Shown here: in pieces, positions 33,934 to 37,411 of the stretch
How positions within the stretch are numbered: position 1 is the stretch's first letter
How the letters are laid out: the number at the start of each line of letters is the position of its first letter
Assembly: GCA_041288195.1 (NCBI GenBank)
Contig: JBGGME010000149.1
Location: forward strand, 1 to 37,411
From: AWTP1-13 sp041288195
GTDB taxonomy: Bacteria > Pseudomonadota > Alphaproteobacteria > Rhizobiales > Hyphomicrobiaceae
Length of the DNA: 37,411 bases
Reading direction: 5' to 3'
Notes under the pieces: model-generated
Seen by the model: the letters and a program-made list of their open reading frames with translations, nothing else
The model's database searches: none
What the model was told of the DNA's origin: nothing
Translations under genes and position numbers: made by a program

Positions 33934-34533
33934 TCAGCCCGCGAGCTGCCACTGCTTGATGGCCTCGATCGGGTATAGCAGCATCAGGATGTTGAGGGCG
34001 AGGTTGTCGCGGATCAGCCAGAGCAGGACCAACTCGACGGCGATGACCAGGAAGACGGTGATCCAGGCCGGCAACCTCGCGGCCAGCATGAAGCCGACCA
34101 CCATGGCCAGCATGTCCGCGACGGAGTTTATGACGGAGTCGCCGAAGTAGTCGCGCGACAGGGTCTGGGACCGGTAGCGATTGATGACGAAGGGCGTGTT
34201 CTCGAAGACCTCCCAGGCGCCCTCGATCATGGCGGCGATCACCAGCCGCGCCCCCACGGAGAGGTAGCCGCGCGAGACGACCGTCAGCAGCCAATAGAGG
34301 ATGATGCCGTGCAGGACGTGGCTGTAGGTGTACCAGTCCGTGAGATGCTGCGAGGTCTGCGAATCGGCGCGGTTGCCGTGCCAGAGCTTGATATAGCCGC
34401 ACTTGCACATGGGAATGCGGCCCATCCAGAGCAGCACTCCCGCTGCCAGGGCGACGATGAGGAGGGCAATGGCGATTGCCCACGGCAGGGACAGCCGGGG
34501 TATTGTCAGGGAGCGCTGGGACGACTGGATCAT
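33934..34533 (-). CDS. UPF0314/DUF2585 membrane protein
   Basis: A 199-residue membrane protein with about four or five helices. The recognisable parts are WMGRIPMCKCGYIKLWHG just after the first helix, SQHLTDWYTYSHVLHGIILYWLL, and EGAWEVFENTPFVINRYR, with DYFGDSVINSVADM. This is the alphaproteobacterial DUF2585 (UPF0314) family, whose function is not established. The conserved Cys-Lys-Cys, the Trp-His and the GDS-N-D acidic region hint at a lipid- or metal-related role. The start at 34533 (MIQSSQ) gives the usual family length; the frame is open 27 codons further upstream. It is divergent from the EipA-like gene with 106 bases between. Confidence 0.85.
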   Translation of the reverse strand: MIQSSQRSLTIPRLSLPWAIAIALLIVALAAGVLLWMGRIPMCKCGYIKLWHGNRADSQTSQHLTDWYTYSHVLHGIILYWLLTVVSRGYLSVGARLVIAAMIEGAWEVFENTPFVINRYRSQTLSRDYFGDSVINSVADMLAMVVGFMLAARLPAWITVFLVIAVELVLLWLIRDNLALNILMLLYPIEAIKQWQLAG

Positions 34534-34639
34534 GGCTGGGCCGCGGATTGGACGGGCGGAAGGTGCACGATAGTGCCTCCAGGATTTTGTGCCAAAGGTT
34601 TGACGGCCGGCCATATTCTGCCATAGGAGGCCACTCTAG

Positions 34640-35875
34640 ATGCGGCTCCTGTCGCTGAAAGATGGTGCCATGCGGTGGCTCGTGGTTGTGGGGATGCTGG
34701 CGTTCGCTCAGCTGGCGAATGGTCCGGGACACGCTGCGTCCTGCACCAAGGATGACTTTGCCAACGCCGTCGACCGGGCCGGCGCGCTGCTGCGCAAGCT
34801 GAACGCAGAGAGCATGCCGCAGCTGCGCGCCAAGATGCGCAAGCTGAAGGAGGCGCGCGGCTGGCCGGACTCCACCTTCGAGGAGCAGGCCTACGCTGCC
34901 CTGCAGGATGAGCGAATCGCGGCGTTCGACGCGCAGGCCAACGATCTGCTGGCCAAGCTCGACCAGCTGGGCACGGGGGTGCCGGACGGCGAGCCCGATT
35001 GTGCCAAGCTCGAGGAGCTGACGGCGACGAGCCTCGAGCTGCAGGCGACCGTCAAGGCCAAGACGGCCTATACCCTGGCCAAGCTCGACCAGATGCTTGC
35101 GGGCCCACCGGCAGCGACGGCGGAGGCCAAGCCCGAGCCCAAGGTCGAGGCGAAAGCCGAGCCAAAGGAACCCAAGGCCGAAGCTCGCAAGGCGCCGCCG
35201 CCACCCGCCCCGCCCCCGGCTGCTGCTGCACCGCCGCCCAAGTCCGCTCAAAAGGCTCCGTCTGGGCCGAGCTGGGAGACCAAAACCACGGGCGACGCGC
35301 AGCCGAAGGTGGCGATAGCGCCGCCGCCCCCGCCGTCCTCGAGCCAGACGCCCCTGCCGCCGCTCGCCGTGTCGCCGCCGGAGGAGGACGGCTACACCAT
35401 CGACGAGATCATGTCGGCAAGCGCCGGCTTCTTCGGCAAGGTCTCGGCCGGGCTCGGCTCCGTCATCGAGCAGCTCTTCAAGAACAGCGGCCGGCCCACG
35501 GGCTACGTGCTGGGCACCGAGGGCGGCGGCGCCTTCCTCGCCGGGGTGCGCTACGGCAGCGGCACGCTCTACATGCGCAGCGGCGGGACGCGCACGCAGA
35601 ACATCTATTGGCACGGACCGTCGATCGGCACCGATTTCGGCGCGGACGGCTCCAAGACGCTGTTCCTGATCTACCGGATGAAGGCGCCCGAGGAGCTCTA
35701 CGCCGGCTTCAGCGGCATCGACGGGTCTGCCTATTTCGTGGGCGGCGTCGGCGCCACCCTCCTCACCAACGGCAGCGTCATCCTGGCGCCGATCCGCTCC
35801 GGCGTCGGCCTGCGGCTCGGCGCCAACATCGGCTATATCCGCTTCACGCCGAAGGCGACCTGGAACCCCTTCTGA
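34640..35875 (+). CDS. DUF1134 (EipA-like) envelope protein with extended N-terminal domain
   Basis: A 411-residue exported protein. A signal peptide spans about 1-33 (HAAS cleavage region). An alpha-helical domain at about 35-154 has two Cys (35 and 121) that could form a disulfide. A low-complexity linker rich in Pro, Ala, Lys and Glu covers 155-248. The DUF1134 domain fills 249-411: DGYTIDEIMSASAGFFGKVS, GTEGGGAFLAGVRYGSG, YWHGPSIGTDFGADGS and GLRLGANIGYIRFTP. DUF1134 proteins include Brucella EipA, needed for envelope integrity. The helical domain plus long linker in front of it makes this a longer architecture than the basic family. The start follows AGGAGGCCACTCTAG; MRWLVV at 34670 is an alternative. 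Confidence 0.88.
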   Translation: MRLLSLKDGAMRWLVVVGMLAFAQLANGPGHAASCTKDDFANAVDRAGALLRKLNAESMPQLRAKMRKLKEARGWPDSTFEEQAYAALQDERIAAFDAQANDLLAKLDQLGTGVPDGEPDCAKLEELTATSLELQATVKAKTAYTLAKLDQMLAGPPAATAEAKPEPKVEAKAEPKEPKAEARKAPPPPAPPPAAAAPPPKSAQKAPSGPSWETKTTGDAQPKVAIAPPPPPSSSQTPLPPLAVSPPEEDGYTIDEIMSASAGFFGKVSAGLGSVIEQLFKNSGRPTGYVLGTEGGGAFLAGVRYGSGTLYMRSGGTRTQNIYWHGPSIGTDFGADGSKTLFLIYRMKAPEELYAGFSGIDGSAYFVGGVGATLLTNGSVILAPIRSGVGLRLGANIGYIRFTPKATWNPF

Positions 35876-36083
35876 CCACGAAGCCAGGCAGGGTTTTCCC
35901 CCCAACGGTTTGACAGGATTGCCCTTGCCCGTTTCCGGGCCGCTACGGACGTAACCAACGCACCGGGACGGTTGAGCTTGGTCCGATGCCGCCCTCAATC
36001 CGATTGTCGAAGCGGACAGATTTTCTTCCGGGCTGGGTCGGAATAGCGGAAGAGGCTAGGACCAATTCTGTTCGTCGAATTGC

Positions 36084-37184
36084 TCACACGCCTTTCTTAG
36101 GCCGGTACCTCTGCATCACGTCTTGCAGGAGATCGAGCGGCAGCGCGCGGACAGTGCGACTGTCTCGGCCAGTCATGGTCTCGGCCATGCACATCGCATT
36201 CAGGATCGCCTCCTCGGTTGCCTCGGCAGAAGCTTGAAACAGGCTAGTCATGGCGTCTGGCGCGAGCATTTTCACGTTACTAATCTTGTCGTTCTGGCCT
36301 ATGTGATTGGCGGTCGAAAACGCGATAAAGATATCCCCGCTCCCGTTGGCACCAATGCCGCCGACCCTGGAGAGCCCGACTGTGGCCCGGCGGGCGAGGC
36401 GCTGGCACTGGATCGGGATGAGCGGCGCGTCGGTCGCGAGTACCACAATGATGGAACCTTCGGTCTGCGGTTGCGCGGCCGCGCGCTTACCCGAGTGATG
36501 CGCCGGAACAATATCTGGCCCGATTTCGCGGCCAACGGGAACGCCATCGACCCGCAGCAGGTCTCGCGCACCATAGTTCGCCTGCACCAACGCGCCGACG
36601 GTATAACACTCCCCGTTTTCGACGATGACGCGCGACGACGTCCCTGTGCCGCCTTTGAACTCGTGGCAAATCATGCCTGTGCCGCCGCCAATGTTGCCCT
36701 CCTCAATAGGGCACCCACCGACCGCGCTGTCGAACGCAGCGAATGCGTGCTCCTGCGTCAGAGCGAAGCTTTGGATGTCGCTAAGCCAGCCGTCATAGGT
36801 CTCGGCGACGACTGGCAAATGGAAGGCCTGAGAAGCGCCACCGCGCACGGCAATGGCCGTGATCGCATCGCGGACGACGCCGACCTGATAGGTGTTGGTA
36901 ATGCCAATAGGCGCGCCGAGAAGGCCCTGCTCTGCGAGCCACGGAAGGCCGGTCATCTCTCCGTTGCCGTTGAATGAGAAAGTGCCCGCGAACACATAGT
37001 CGGACCAGATCTCCGGCCCGCGCGGCCAAATGGCGGTGACACCCGTGCGAGCGACCCGTGGAGCATCCTGAATGAGAGTCGAGTAGCCGACCTTGACGCC
37101 GGCGACGTCGGTGATGGCGTTGAACGGTCCGGGCGATAGGGTGCCAACTGTAAGGCCGAGATCGCGCAGGCGTGCACGGGGCAT
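36084..37184 (-). CDS. P1 family (DmpA-type, S58) aminopeptidase
   Basis: A 366-residue self-processing N-terminal-nucleophile peptidase, like D-aminopeptidase DmpA and the beta-aminopeptidases. The opening RDLGLTVGTLSPGPFNAITDVAGVKVG is diagnostic (given here as family memory). The expected autocleavage is Gly243-Ser244 in TEGSIIVVLATDAPL. Other active-site equivalents are Tyr130 (ETYDGWL), Asn203 (QANYG), Ser282 and Asp284 (NGSGDIF), where DmpA has Glu290. GGGTGMICHEFKGGTG lies at 166-181. The start at 37184 is chosen to match the family; the frame continues to 37301, and no good ribosome site is visible. Base composition is lower in G+C than its neighbours (hand-counted lines of 52, 55 and 60%). 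It lies beside an IS110 element, suggesting acquisition. Confidence 0.9.
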   Translation of the reverse strand: MPRARLRDLGLTVGTLSPGPFNAITDVAGVKVGYSTLIQDAPRVARTGVTAIWPRGPEIWSDYVFAGTFSFNGNGEMTGLPWLAEQGLLGAPIGITNTYQVGVVRDAITAIAVRGGASQAFHLPVVAETYDGWLSDIQSFALTQEHAFAAFDSAVGGCPIEEGNIGGGTGMICHEFKGGTGTSSRVIVENGECYTVGALVQANYGARDLLRVDGVPVGREIGPDIVPAHHSGKRAAAQPQTEGSIIVVLATDAPLIPIQCQRLARRATVGLSRVGGIGANGSGDIFIAFSTANHIGQNDKISNVKMLAPDAMTSLFQASAEATEEAILNAMCMAETMTGRDSRTVRALPLDLLQDVMQRYRPKKGV

Positions 37185-37309
37185 TGGCGTCGCTCTTGAG
37201 TTTGTGAGAGATGGGAACTGCTCCCGAAAATTGCTGAACTCATGGCAGAGTACTGCCACTAACGCAGAATCTGATGCTGTGGACGGCTCCTCCACCGGCA
37301 CGTGAGTGC

Positions 37310-37411
37310 CCAGGATGTGGTTGCTGTTGATGTGACCACGATTCGGAGGAGCTAGGCATGCCAGCGGTCACGACGATTGGTCTCGACATTGCCAAATCGG
37401 TTTTTCAAGTT
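37310..37411 (+). mobile_element. Left end of an IS110-family insertion sequence (cut by the window edge)
   Basis: The identification rests on the transposase start described next. IS110 elements have short or no terminal inverted repeats and make little or no target duplication, so the left boundary cannot be read from sequence alone. 37310 is only an estimate, placing the edge in the non-coding stretch before the transposase. The bulk of the element lies to the right of the window. Confidence 0.6.
37358..37411 (+). CDS. IS110-family transposase, N-terminal fragment (continues beyond window)
   Basis: Eighteen codons are visible: MPAVTTIGLDIAKSVFQV. The segment TIGLDIAKSVFQV is the hallmark first strand of IS110 DEDD transposases, and its Asp is the first catalytic acid of the RuvC-like fold. 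A strong ribosome site, GGAGGAGC, precedes the ATG by six bases. The rest of the gene lies outside the window, so whether it is intact cannot be judged. Confidence 0.88.
   Translation, partial: MPAVTTIGLDIAKSVFQV

Noticed and set aside
33845..35998. A 717-codon minus-strand frame spanning the DUF2585 and EipA-like loci.
   Set aside because: It is out of frame with the DUF2585 protein and antisense to the EipA-like gene. Composition is Arg/Leu/Gly repetitive, without motifs.

Overview
The window is a GC-rich (roughly two-thirds G+C) stretch of bacterial chromosome, most likely from an alphaproteobacterium of the Hyphomicrobiales (Rhizobiales). The clues are the DUF1134 (EipA-type), UPF0314/DUF2585 and DUF2277 proteins, a MocA-type nucleotidyltransferase, and short palindromic repeats of the CATCCCGG...CCGGGATG kind common in that order. 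No tRNA, rRNA or CRISPR array was seen. Species cannot be named from the sequence.

Layout. (1) 1-4828: the 3' part of a respiratory nitrate reductase operon, narH(partial)-narJ-narI-parvulin-nnrS-ferredoxin, all on + and tightly packed. (2) 4829-7793: a sparse region with a MocA-like gene, a 3-hydroxyisobutyrate dehydrogenase-family gene and two very small membrane or exported ORFs. (3) 7794-11476: a translationally coupled pair, an ACT-domain threonine dehydratase and an AceE-like E1 dehydrogenase; together they look like a threonine -> 2-oxobutyrate -> propionyl-CoA module. (4) 11610-17134: a 2OG-Fe(II) oxygenase, a glutathione transferase, a DapA-family aldolase, a small membrane protein with an AT-rich upstream region, an acetolactate-synthase-like TPP enzyme and a small exported Cys-rich protein. 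(5) 17478-19336: a Tat-signal intradiol dioxygenase and a YeeE/YedE thiosulfate-type transporter. (6) 19487-23086: dnaE. (7) 23215-30163: a run of catabolic-type enzymes (rubredoxin-headed MBL protein, Zn-alcohol dehydrogenase, DAPG-hydrolase-like protein, cyclase-family hydrolase, FAH-family protein, SDR, luciferase-like monooxygenase) and a DUF2277 protein. (8) 30373-35875: a ketopantoate-reductase-family protein, an unrecognised exported protein, a tripartite tricarboxylate transporter binding protein, a DUF2585 membrane protein and an EipA-like envelope protein. (9) 35876-37411: a lower-GC segment with a DmpA-type P1 peptidase, ending in the start of an IS110-family transposase.

How the genes fit together. 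The nar block is an anaerobic respiration unit: NarH and NarI carry electrons, NarJ and perhaps the cytoplasmic parvulin mature the enzyme, and NnrS with a stand-alone [2Fe-2S] protein probably deals with nitric oxide made as a by-product. The remaining genes are mostly housekeeping (dnaE, envelope proteins) and scattered catabolic enzymes. The 24-30 kb segment is the best candidate for a poorly described degradation pathway acting on an acylated ring or beta-diketone type compound.

No defence island, CRISPR or phage was found. The items most worth a second look are the NnrS-ferredoxin pair, the threonine dehydratase/E1 coupling, the DAPG-hydrolase/cyclase/FAH neighbourhood, the three micro-ORFs with membrane segments, and several elaborate palindromic repeats, one of which encodes the C-terminus of the MocA-like protein.
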